Shown here piece after piece: positions 54,763 through 64,000 of a DNA stretch of 64,000 nucleotides. The stretch is from contig JAGMVK010000005.1 of the NCBI GenBank assembly GCA_020747065.1, forward strand, positions 1,550,001-1,614,000, written 5' to 3'. Below the pieces are notes generated by a model. It ran no database searches. It saw only the letters and a list, made by a program, of their open reading frames with translations, and was not told where the DNA came from. Made by a program: the position numbers and the translations under genes. This stretch comes from Cadophora sp. MPI-SDFR-AT-0126. Taxonomy: Eukaryota; Ascomycota; Leotiomycetes; Helotiales; Ploettnerulaceae. The first letter of the stretch is position 1; each line of letters starts with the position of its first letter.

Positions 54763-56050
54763 TTATTCGATTCCATTGACCATTTCATTGTAGCCCTCAT
54801 ATCCCTCAGGATATTTGGCAATGAGTCTCTCCATTTCATCAGTCACACTGGAAAAGTCAGCAAAGTGATAACAAGTCGAATAACATGCATCGTACAGTTT
54901 TCTCAAACTCCTATCATGAGGGAACGTAGCACTAGTCTGCATGTTGAATCTACTAATTTTATGTAAGCTTAGGAAGAATATTTGTTCATCATCAGCAACT
55001 TACATGGCATGAAGAGCATTGCGGTCATTATAGTCTTCCATCGGAAAGGACTTGGGAATATGAGAGTGGCACGCATCAAAGTAAATCTGAGAGAACTTGT
55101 TTCGTTCTGGGCGCCAATCTCCAAGCTCATCTACCAACTATCAGTGGAAGTGCCTGAGAAGTAATGAGTCCCTTACATTCATTGTGTGCATAAAAGCTAG
55201 CAGGATCAAAGATCAAAGGGCGTCCAGTCTGAGTATCAATCGCAGCATTGCCGCACCACAGATCTCCATGAACGAGACAAGGTTTGATGGAGTGACCGTT
55301 CGTCTCCATAGGTCGAAGAAGCCGTGGAATGACCTTCTCTACCATCGCGGTCTTGAGCTTCTCCATACTTTCCCAAGGACCGCCTCGCTCGATGTTGAGC
55401 TCAAGCATATGCTTGACTCCAGTTGCGAAGAAACCCTCCCAAGTTGCAGCATATCCGTTCTCCTGGGGAGAATTCCCGTTGTAAGTGACCACATGATATC
55501 CGAATTTACCGTTAGGAGATTCGTTTTTGGTGTGCAAGTCAGCAAGCCTGGAGCAGAATTCTGCTGGCTCGAGGTGATCTTGAGACAGGTGGAAGAATTT
55601 GCAGATGTAGTAGTGAGAGTCGGGAATGCTCGTGAAAGATCCCCATACGATTGGCTTCGGGGTGAAATCGCCCACGACATCGTGGATAGATGATGTAGAT
55701 TCGAACTCTCCATGCAGTGCCCTTCTTCCATGCTCGCCGCGTGAGACCTAGGATTCGAGCTTGTCAAAATGGTAACGGCACATATCATTAAACCATGATC
55801 AATAATCATGATAAATTTACCTTCATGAAATAGCTTTCTTTCTTGCCAAACTCATGTCTCGTATCGTTCTTGTAAGTCTGTGCCTAAGCCGAGAAACCAA
55901 GGTAAGTAACCGCTGAGGCATTGTTGAGTGTTGGTATGTCTATGAACGGGCTGTCAGGTCTTAATCTGTATATTATTGCAACTACAAACCTGATTGGATC
56001 ACTCCAGTAGTGATAAGATGCGCTTCCTTGACTTCTGAGGTAGAGGACAT
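54763..56050 (-). CDS. Fructosamine/ketosamine-3-kinase family protein with apparent in-frame stop
   Basis: Six reverse-strand exons (55990-56050, 55821-55939, 55177-55747, 55004-55130, 54896-54949, 54763-54847) give 338 codons, with an in-frame TAG at codon 39 (55884-55886). Family features are strong after it: SYFMKVSRGEHGRRALHGEF, the aminoglycoside-phosphotransferase-type catalytic loop VHGDLWCGNAAID, and the metal-binding IFDPASFYAHNEYELGDW. These enzymes phosphorylate ketosamines formed by protein glycation. Around the stop the sequence reads VTYLGFSA, stop, AQTYKNDTRHEF; a tryptophan codon (TGG) there would fit well, so one base change is likely. Every splice junction is canonical and in phase, which argues against a badly misbuilt model. 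It is probably a recent pseudogene or a sequence error. Confidence 0.75.
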
Positions 56051-56331
56051 GATTGACGACTTGACAGAGAGAAGAATGCATAGCACTCTAGGGGCAGTTT
56101 TGCAAGCTACATTTATGATCTAAAAGTATTCAAACATCTTTGTCTTTCGACGATGCAAGAAATGGGAGTAAGAATAACATATTCTAAAAACACGCAAGCA
56201 GTGAAAGGAGTCATCACCCGGAATTCCACCATAACAAAGAAAATTCGGAGTGTCGCTGTTGGCTGAGTTTTGGCTCAAAAAAGATATGAAACAAAGATAT
56301 ATGAGGCGAGCGGTCGTAATACCGCCAGAGA

Positions 56332-57458
56332 TTACAGTGGTCCTTCAATCAAGTTCTTAATCCCGTCCCCTTTCTTGGTTCGCTCCCACGCAACGGTCGC
56401 TCGCTCGAAAGGCTCAACACCAGTGATCAACTCTTTGACAGAAATTTTCCGCGACTCGAGGAAATGTAACGCAAGATCATAATCGCCGGCATTGTACCGG
56501 AAGCATCCCTTCATATTGATTTCTTTTTCTGATAGTTTCACGATTGGAAATTCGATCTTCGACTTCCCCAAGCCAACTTGAATGTAGGTGCCTCCACGCT
56601 TCGCGACTGAGATACCAGCCTCGATGCAGCTTGCAACACCAGTAGCTTCGAGTACAACATCTGCTCCTTCGTCAAGCTTGTTCGAATCAATGATTTTGCT
56701 CGCGGTATCCTCAGCCGATTCCCCAGCCACGGGGTGATAAGTCCCGGCATCTGCGAATTTCTGCGCAAACTCAAGCCGGGAATCATTAACATCGACAGAA
56801 ACGACCTTGCGTGCTCCCATAGCTTTGGCAACAGCAGCACAGAGCAGCCCCACAGTCCCGGCACCAAAGACCACAACAGTCTGACCAGACTTGATGTCTG
56901 CTTGCCGAGATGCGTGAACTGCAACGGCAAGAGGCTCCACCAAGACACCTTCGTCCAAGCCCATGAAATTTGGCAACTGGTAACAAAAGTCTTCCGGCAG
57001 CTTGAAGTACTTTGTGAGCGCGCCATGGTTGCCAGGGGGGGCTGCCGCGAACTTGATTTTTGGGCACAGGTTGTACCTGCCTGCTCTGCATAATTTGCAG
57101 CGACGGCAGGGGTAGCCAGGCTCGATAGCTACTTTGTCGCCAATCTTGAGGGATGTCACGCCTGTTCCAATCTCATGTATAGTGCCTGATGCCTCATGAC
57201 CCATGATGAGCGGGTGTAAAGGATCTACTTTGTTGATAATGCCTCCATGGTTCCAAAAATGCACCTGGAATAGTATCAGAATTGGAAGGTTACTTCCATT
57301 TTCGATAAGCTACTTACATCACTTCCACATACTCCAACATAGGCAATTCGAATGACGACGTCGTGTTGGTCCTCAATAGTAGGATACGGAGCTTCTTCGA
57401 TCTTTGCAACACCTGGGCTGTAGAGAAAACAAGAGGGGTTCTTGAGTGAAGTTGTCAT
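56332..57458 (-). CDS. Zinc-dependent polyol dehydrogenase (xylitol/sorbitol dehydrogenase type)
   Basis: Two reverse-strand exons (57318-57458, 56332-57264) give 357 residues of the medium-chain dehydrogenase family. Catalytic zinc ligands are in VGVCGSDVHFWNHGG and GHEASG. The structural zinc site has four cysteines (CRRCKLCRAGRYNLC, about residues 100-114). The Rossmann motif is VVFGAGTVGLLCAA (about 180). The later KGCFRYNAGDYDLAL matches the sorbitol/xylitol dehydrogenase group, as in fungal D-xylulose reductase or L-arabinitol dehydrogenase. It probably oxidises a sugar alcohol with NAD in pentose catabolism; which polyol is not settled. A TATA-like CTATAAAGG lies about 90 bases upstream. 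Confidence 0.92.
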
Positions 57459-57545
57459 GGTAAGATATATGTTAGATCCGAAAGGCCAACTGTGAAGATT
57501 AGTTTAGGAGAAGCAATATTCTATTCACCCGAAAGTTCTCGACCA

Positions 57546-57554
57546 CCTTTATAG
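57546..57554 (-). promoter_or_regulatory. TATA-like box of the polyol dehydrogenase gene
   Basis: Reads CTATAAAGG on the reverse strand, about 90 bases before the start codon, as expected for an inducible sugar catabolic gene. Confidence 0.45.
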
Positions 57555-58433
57555 CTCGGCCGTGTACGTCCAAATGTTCTCGACGATGTAGCTTCAGCCG
57601 CGAGAGATCCCAGATTGCGCCGGAATACGTGTGAAGGGCGTCACGATGATGCAGCAAATTTGGCACTCACCGGTCGATCGCTGACCTCAGATTACCCCTC
57701 ACGGCCTTGCTTGCCAAAGCAACCAATATGCGAGAGTTTATGCATGGAGATAGATCTTGGCGAGTGGTTGGAGGGAGTGGTCGTCGGAGCACTGATGGCC
57801 TAGCGCAAATGTACAGTACGTGGCGTGTCGTCTCCAGCGCCTTGCAACCCCCTGAAATGGACAGGCGCTAGCGGGCCATGTCTTCCCGACAAGACGACTT
57901 CATTTCTTCCTCATGCATCACAGCTTTGATATTGAATATCAATACCTGGCATCGAATGTGTATGTCTGCCTGACGCCCTTCACCGGTAATTGAAGATCGT
58001 AACCTGCAAGCCGCGAGAGGCCAACCGAGTATGACGATCTTGATATGATCATGATCGACGGGCCGTGGCGGACCTACGTATCTCAGGGATTTGTCTGTAA
58101 CGGCGTTCACATCTGACAATGCTGATACTGAACTCCTTCGATGCTTTGTCCGCCTGACTTTCCTAAGGAGAAATACACGCCCGAGTTTTCCGAGTTTCGG
58201 ATATCTGCAGAAGTGCTCTTCTCTCTTACCCGACTTTGACGCCTGTGGGAAAGTTGCAGCGAGATTTCCAGACATCTGAAGCAATGCCGGCCGTCACGAA
58301 GCCCAGACAACGAGGCGTTGTCTGATCATGAATTAGTGTTCTCAGACAAATTCTACCTTTCAAATGCTCTCCACCTTTCCTGGGATGTTTAGCTCGTCAA
58401 ATCTACGAGCCCGACCAGCCGACCAAGATATAT

Positions 58434-58443
58434 AAGAGGCTGT
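58434..58443 (+). promoter_or_regulatory. TATA-like box of the flavin monooxygenase gene
   Basis: The sequence gatatataag lies about 95-105 bases before the ATG at 58538. Confidence 0.45.
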
Positions 58444-58537
58444 TCTGCCGTTCAATCAGGGCATCGTTTTCCTTCTTCTCACTCCCCATACTTCTTACCA
58501 TCTTCTCTTCTCTTCAATAAATGAATGAAAGAACATT

Positions 58538-60531
58538 ATGAGGCTCATAGCACTGGAACTACATACCATCCAGCTCCCTCATCTTCCAGCTGCTGGTCCT
58601 CAAACGGAATTGCCTTGCAAGATAGCTCAAACCTGGGCAGAGAAGCTCAATGTAGCTGTAGATGCCCAAGATATCTCGGCAGTAACGTCTCTCCTCTATG
58701 AAGACTGCTGGTGGCGGGATAGACTCGCACTTACCTGGGACTTCCGTACCATTCAAGGACGAGCCAGAGTCACCAAACACCTGGATGAGAACCTCTTTCG
58801 GTCTGAAATTCGTAACATCCAAGTTCGTCTGGACGGTGGATTCCCTCCATCACTTTCAACCGTAACTGAGGGATTTTACTGGGTTCAAGCAATCTTCGAC
58901 TTTGAGACGAAGGTCGGCTCGGGATCAGGAGTCATCCGTCTTATCCAGAACCAGGACGGCGAGTGGAAAGCATATGCCGTCTCTACTTCCTTGGAAAGCC
59001 TCAATGGACACGAAGAGCGTACTGGTCTTGCTCGACCAAGTGGCGCGAACAACTCGCTTGCTGGAGGTTCCATGGGGGGAAACTGGTATGAGCGTCGTCA
59101 AAAGCAGACCGAATTTGAGCGCGACAACCCCACTGTTCTCATCGTTGGTGCAGGTATGTGAGTTACGTAGCTCTCTCAGACTTTTTGTTGACAAGGCTTC
59201 AGGGCATTCGGGTCTCAATGTTGCCGCACGCCTTCAGAACTTTGGCGTCACGTCCCTGATCATTGACAAAAACGCCAGAATTGGAGACAACTGGCGAAAT
59301 CGCTACAAGGTACGATATCTCTTGCCCTTCTAAACGGGATTATACTGAAAGACGCAGACATTGGTAACTCACGATCCGGTTCATTTCTGCCATATGCCGT
59401 ATCTCCCTTTCCCATCGAACTGGCCTTTGTTCACCCCGAAAGACAAGCTTGGAGACTGGTTCGAATCTTATGCGTCTATCATGGAGTTGAATGTCTGGAC
59501 CAATACTGCACTGATATCTACTGTCTACGACGACAAATCCAAGATCTGGACAGTAGAGCTTCAACGTGGCGAAGCCAAACGCACCCTGTCGCCGAAACAC
59601 ATCATCTTTTGTACCGGTCTCGCAGGCGAGCCCAGAGTCCCAAGCTTTCCAAACCAGGCTTCGTTCAAGGGACAAGTCTACCACGGCAGTCAGCATCAAG
59701 ATGCTTTGTCCTTTGGAGATCTCAACGGCAAGAAAGTCATCGTTGTCGGAACCGGTAACAGCGGCCACGACATCGCGCAGAACTTCTACGAGAATGGCGC
59801 GGAAGTCACGATGCTACAACGTCGAGGAACGTATGTGTTATCCGCAAAAACAGGCTTATTCATGCTCCACGAGGGCATGTATGAGGAAGGTGGGCCGTCC
59901 ACTGAAGAGGCGGATTTGGTTGGGCATAGTCTTCCCATTCCGGTGCAATTCGCGCTCATGATCGGTACGACTAAGAAGATCAAAGAGGCAGAGAAAGATG
60001 CGCTGGAAGGTCTTGAAAGAGCCGGATTTAAGCTTGATTATTGTGCTGATGGAGCGGGGATACATAGAAAGTTTTTGACGAGAGGTGGTGGGTATTACAT
60101 CGACATTGGGTGCAGCCAGCTCATCATCGACGGCAAGATCAAGGTTTTGCAGAGTCCCGATGGCATTCAAGGTTTCAATGAGACCGAGTTGTTGCTATCT
60201 GATGGAAGAGCACTGCAAGCAGACATCGTTGTTCTGGCAACGGGATATGATAACATGCGGACTACTGTTAGAAAGGTCATGGGAGATCGAGTTGCAGACC
60301 GATGCAAGGATGTTTGGGACTTAGACGCGGAGGGAGAGGTGAACGCGGCAAGTCATTTGAGATCCTCATATTATTTCGTACAATATCTAACAAAGCTCAC
60401 AGATGTGGCGTAATAGTGGACATCCACGGTTCTGGTACATGGGAGGCAGCCTTGCGCTCGCAAGAATCTATTCCCAGTTCCTTGCTTTGCAGATCAAGGC
60501 TATCGAGGAAGATCTCATGGAAGAGTCTTAG
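58538..60531 (+). CDS. FAD-dependent monooxygenase (FMO/YUCCA-like) with SnoaL-like N-terminal part
   Basis: Four exons (58538-59153, 59203-59309, 59358-60347, 60403-60531) give 613 residues. The first 190 residues resemble a nuclear-transport-factor/SnoaL-like domain (WAEKLNVAVDAQDISAVTSL, WWRDRLALTWDFRTIQG). Next come the FAD site TVLIVGAGHSGLNVAARL (about 200), a second nucleotide site VIVVGTGNSGHDIAQ (about 370, NADPH), and the ATG-type motif VVLATGYDNM. The end HPRFWYMGGSLALARIYSQF is diagnostic for this fungal group. It probably hydroxylates a small substrate using NADPH and oxygen. The last intron uses a GC-AG pair (donor GCAAGT at 60348); a GT donor nearby would delete three conserved residues. 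Confidence 0.9.
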
Positions 60532-61006
60532 CCAATCTGGATGTGAGCTGTCATGCTCTTTCGAAGAACATTTTTGTTCTTCTTTGGTCGTGTTTGAGGC
60601 AGGGGGGAAAAGGGCAAATATAGTTAGCGGGGGCTCGCTAACGAAAGGGGGCGACCCAAAGTGGAAAGTCATCATTTGGTCAAACACTGAGCAAAATGAT
60701 CGTGCAAATTTTCGTGCTGTGACTTGATGCAAGATGTATTGGCAGAATCGAGACGGCAAAGGAGGCCATTTGCCGCATTATTATATAGTTCAAACTGGTC
60801 CATCGTACCTTAAAACTCCTTCCTGTCCCAACTGAATCGTTCTTAGGCGAACTCAAGAACCAATCCGTTAAATTCACAATTAGATTTCCTTCCCCAGTCC
60901 TAGTCCAGTAATTCTCACACGGCATTCCCCGGAACCCTGCTCGCCGACAGCACATGCAATAGGGCAAAAATGGGTTCGATTGAGCATCACGTCACACTAT
61001 CATTTT
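60532..61006. other. Gap between convergent genes
   Basis: 3' flanks only; no gene is seen. Confidence 0.5.
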
Positions 61007-62178
61007 CTACTCCGCACCAGCAACCTTCTCCGCATGACCCTTCTTGATTCCCAGCATCTCAGCCTCCGAATCCACAATGAACGGAATCTCATCCTCCAGA
61101 CTCCTTCCCTTCGGCTTCCACCCCAGATACTTCCTCGCTCTCTTCGCAAATCCTTTCGAGTTCAGCCCCCAAGACAACGCCTCGAATCCAGCAACCTCCT
61201 TCGCCTCGTCCGGACTCATAGCCTTCGTACCCTTCTCCTTGATATATCCCTTCTCGAAAGCCGTCTTCCCGACTAGCTTGGAAACATCTCCCCAGACATG
61301 ATGACCATTCTCTGCCAAGAAATAGCCTTCCTTACCCCACAGCTTGTCGTCCAAGTCTGGCTTGTTCGCGATTGCGGCTTCAGTCAACAAGACGAACAAA
61401 TCGCTGAGATCGTGCACATGGACATTATCCCATTCAGTGAGTCCCTTTCCGAGCTGTGGCGCCTGTCCTTGCTCCAAGGTTGTCTTGACGAGGTTGTAGA
61501 CCTGTCTACTTCGCTGGTTGCCCGGGCCGCGTCCGGCGCCGTAGATAGTTGGTGGGCACACAATGGCAGTCTTGACGATATCAGATGATGCACCGAGGAC
61601 AATCTTATCGACGTCTCGATGGAAAGCAGAGTCAGGGAGAGAGGTTAAGTCAGACACCCTGTCCAGATCGTCGTATGGCTGCTGAGAAGGAGCTTCGCCG
61701 TACGTCTCGGTCTCCATGTCTTTCCAGCAGAGGATCCCGGTTCCTGAGAGGTGGAGCCAAAATCCGGGTTTCTCTTTGCTGTGGCCGGCGGCTATACCTT
61801 TTGCAATAGCTTTGGAAGCTCCGGCATGGTCGGAAGAATCGGCAGTATCTGATATGAAGGTCAACTTCAGATGTGAGGCAAGGCATGTGGTGACACTACT
61901 CACGGATTACAATGTCGGCCTTCGCACTCTCTTCTTCTAGGAGTGCAGAATCATCCAGAGTGCCGTAGACAAGTCGTACACTGGGAAAGACAGATGCTAC
62001 TTCAGCGCCTTTGTCGGAGTTGCGGACGATGGCTGTATATTCGTATTCTGGGTGCGCTTGTTGAAGAGCGTAGAGAACGTCCCCGCCAATATACCCAGTG
62101 GTTCCTGTGCTGAAAGACCTATCAGCTCTTCATTCATAGACAACACGGCTGATTGACTTACATGAATATCTTCGTCAT
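61007..62178 (-). CDS. NAD(P)-dependent epimerase/dehydratase-like protein (extended SDR)
   Basis: Three reverse-strand exons (62162-62178, 61904-62109, 61007-61848) give 354 residues. The first exon is only 17 bases and encodes MTKIF. The nucleotide motif spans the first intron: IFITGTTGYIGGDVLYAL (GxxGxxG). Then come VRLVYGTLDDSALLEEE, ADIVIHTADSSDH, and the sequence FWLHLSGTGILCW in place of the usual Ser-containing strand. VCPPTIYGAGRGPGNQRSRQ follows; the classical YxxxK is not obvious, so this may be an atypical member, such as a fungal nucleoside-diphosphate-sugar epimerase-like or NmrA-like regulator. It is cytosolic, since no signal is present. The function is not established. Confidence 0.85.
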
Positions 62179-62974
62179 TTCGAGATTCGATACTTTCGCG
62201 AGATTTTTCAACTTGGGCTGGAATGAATCTTGATGATCGTTAAGTATTGGTGGGTGGATAAACACTGATCAGTTAAAGCGGGGCAGCAATGACGATATCA
62301 CACTTTAGGACCCCAATGATATACTATACCCAATCCAGAAGGAAGCAGGGAACGATTGCCTTAATTGCCTACAAAACGTATTTTGGCGTCACTAAAATTG
62401 GAAGCTTTTATGATAGCTTCTCTGCATCTACATTGTCCAGCTACTTTTTGAAAAGTTGGTCGACCACAACTTCACTTGTCTTTTTAAAATACTCAAATTA
62501 CGAGTACATCGCAGCGGAGGGCGTTTCCACCACACCATTTCCAAGAACCAGAATGAATCCCATTGGCATGCAACAATTGCCATTTATTGGAATTTGCTTC
62601 AATAATAGCGTAGCTCTCACCTGAAATTCCGAACCCCCCCCCTTTTCTTTGACCTCGATTCGCATGTCAGCACAAGCGAGGCTACTGAAGTATTTATATC
62701 TTAAACAACAAATCAGCCTGACTTGTGCAGCGCAAAACCTTGTTTTGAACATTACACTATCACTCCTGAAGGAAGACAATGTAGCAGCCGGATTTCCCTT
62801 CTCTTCCTCGTGTACCTCTTTCGAATTCAGACGTCGCTTCGTAGCTTGTGAGTTGGACATTCTTCACAATTTGAAATGCTACAAGGATGCGTGAATGCCA
62901 AGAGATACCGCATGGTGTCTTCCGCAGTAGATTCTGCGACAAGATAGGATTCGCGATCTCCACTCTCCACCAAT
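62179..62974. other. Intergenic, no gene seen
   Basis: About 800 bases between the epimerase-like gene and the 2EXR gene. Frames here are short. Confidence 0.5.
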
Positions 62975-63900
62975 TCATCCGTCTCCCTTACCTTGGCTGT
63001 TCAGCGGCGAGCCTTTCAATGCTTCGATCCGGGAAGTGGATGGAATTCCCCGCACACTAAACCTTTTACCAAGCGCTCTGAACTATCATAAATCAGTTCG
63101 ACGATCCAAACAACTGCTAGATATTCTCACCATCTCAAGAACCGCCACAGCATACTCATGGAATTCTGCTTCACCAAATGTCCATCCCTTCTTCTTCGAC
63201 GGCTCCACATACGTCACATTAATAACCATCTTCTCTAGAGCACATGTCACATCCCAGATACGTATCAGATATTCTATGGCTGTCGGGCAGTCTTTAGCGT
63301 TGGCACATTGCCATGATGTGTAGACTAATTCGATGTCAAAAGTCACAAATCTGAGTCTTTCGAGAGTGGCATCGCTGAAGAATTTCTTCATGTTCTTTGA
63401 ATCAAGATGGAGTTGTCGTAGCATTGGTGAGTTGATAATGAGTGGAGTCTTGTAAAGGATTGAAAGAGCCTCAGAGCTTATTTGTCGGTTGACGAGGAAG
63501 ATAGATAGCGTGCTCAACGAGCCGGAATATGTTTTGGAGACGAGGCTCTGAATACAAAATTAGTATGATATATAGAGTGTCAATGTGTGCTGCTGGATCA
63601 AGAGACAAGGAGCACGGTTCAGTTCTAGCATCCTAAGGGAGTGAGTGGATATGTGGGCTAGAAAGGACATACTATGTCTACCGATATCGATGGATTTTCA
63701 CATCCTTTGTCACGAAAGTTCTGGTCTAAACTCTCAGGGAATCTGCTGGCTGGAACAGTTGGCCAAGCGACTGCGTATTCGTATATTCTGTTCCGGAGTT
63801 CCGCTGGAAGGGCGAGAAATGGAAATGTGCGGGGTGACGATAATGTCGGGGGTCCGATTCCCTGGCAAGTCTCTGAAGCCAGAAGCCACTTGGATACCAT
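62975..63900 (-). CDS. 2EXR-domain hypothetical protein
   Basis: Three reverse-strand exons (63673-63900, 63131-63547, 62975-63082) give 250 residues. The N-terminal FPFLALPAELRNRIYEYAV is the hallmark of the fungal 2EXR domain, an F-box-like region frequent in large ascomycete families. A second conserved part reads LSIFLVNRQISSEALSILYK. The rest (FVTFDIELVYTSW, then a cysteine pair) is less conserved. No enzymatic motif is visible. The first intron is about 125 nt; a possible small exon inside it (around 63570-63630) cannot be excluded. Function unknown. Confidence 0.77.
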
Positions 63901-64000
63901 GCTTAGAATTGCGATGTACTGTAAGATTGTAGTGGGTTTGATTAGTAGTCCATCGATGTAAGATGCTTCGATGAGATCATCTTGAATACAAGTAGGATAT
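63901..64000. other. Right window edge
   Basis: Upstream flank of the 2EXR gene. Nothing else is supportable in the last 100 bases. Confidence 0.4.

Larger units (their letters stand above)
57459..58537. other. Divergent promoter region, polyol dehydrogenase and flavin monooxygenase
   Basis: Two genes are transcribed outward from this 1.1 kb region; each has its own TATA-like box. No gene inside is supported. Confidence 0.5.

Overview
The window is a piece of a filamentous ascomycete (Pezizomycotina) nuclear genome. Genes are split by many short introns (mostly 45-130 nt) with fungal splice sites. The gene set is typical: a Zn2Cys6 regulator, a microsomal P450, a secreted sedolisin, a STAND/NLR receptor, a 2EXR-domain protein, and a dispersed 5S rRNA gene very close to the Neurospora type. 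I cannot fix the class from sequence alone. I rebuilt gene models by joining exons so that reading frame, splice consensus and protein family motifs agree. Exon coordinates are given in each entry.

Left part (0-12 kb): a 3-hydroxyacyl-CoA/L-gulonate-type dehydrogenase, a seven-exon cytochrome P450, an orphan coiled-coil protein, a DNAJC8-like J protein, a 1.8 kb gene-poor gap, and an eight-exon secreted sedolisin protease. Between 13 and 20 kb lie a tiny cysteine-rich secreted protein, a poorly resolved gene, the RPA2 subunit of replication protein A, a GNAT acetyltransferase and isopentenyl-diphosphate isomerase. From 20 to 29 kb come the ribosomal-protein import adaptor SYO1, a disordered orphan and the DEAD-box helicase DBP10.

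Middle (29-43 kb): an MFS transporter, a SurE-like secreted phosphatase, a 1,330-residue NLR-like receptor (N-terminal helical domain, NB-ARC, long TPR array), the DEAD-box helicase DBP4 and FAD synthetase. DBP10, DBP4 and SYO1 all serve ribosome assembly. DBP10 and DBP4 share an identical 13-bp palindromic promoter element.

Right part (43-64 kb): a Zn2Cys6 transcription factor in tandem with a DHA1-type MFS transporter that carries an apparent one-base frameshift. Then follow the ER SNARE Ufe1, aspartate aminotransferase, the 5S rRNA gene, a short-chain dehydrogenase, a fructosamine-kinase-like gene with an apparent in-frame stop, a polyol (xylitol/sorbitol) dehydrogenase divergent from a flavin monooxygenase, a nucleoside-diphosphate-sugar-epimerase-like protein and a 2EXR-domain protein. 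I see no compact secondary-metabolite cluster, transposon or CRISPR array. Most genes are independent housekeeping or catabolic units. The points most worth following are the cysteine-rich secreted protein, the shared helicase promoter element, the NLR, the two apparently broken genes and three GC-AG introns.
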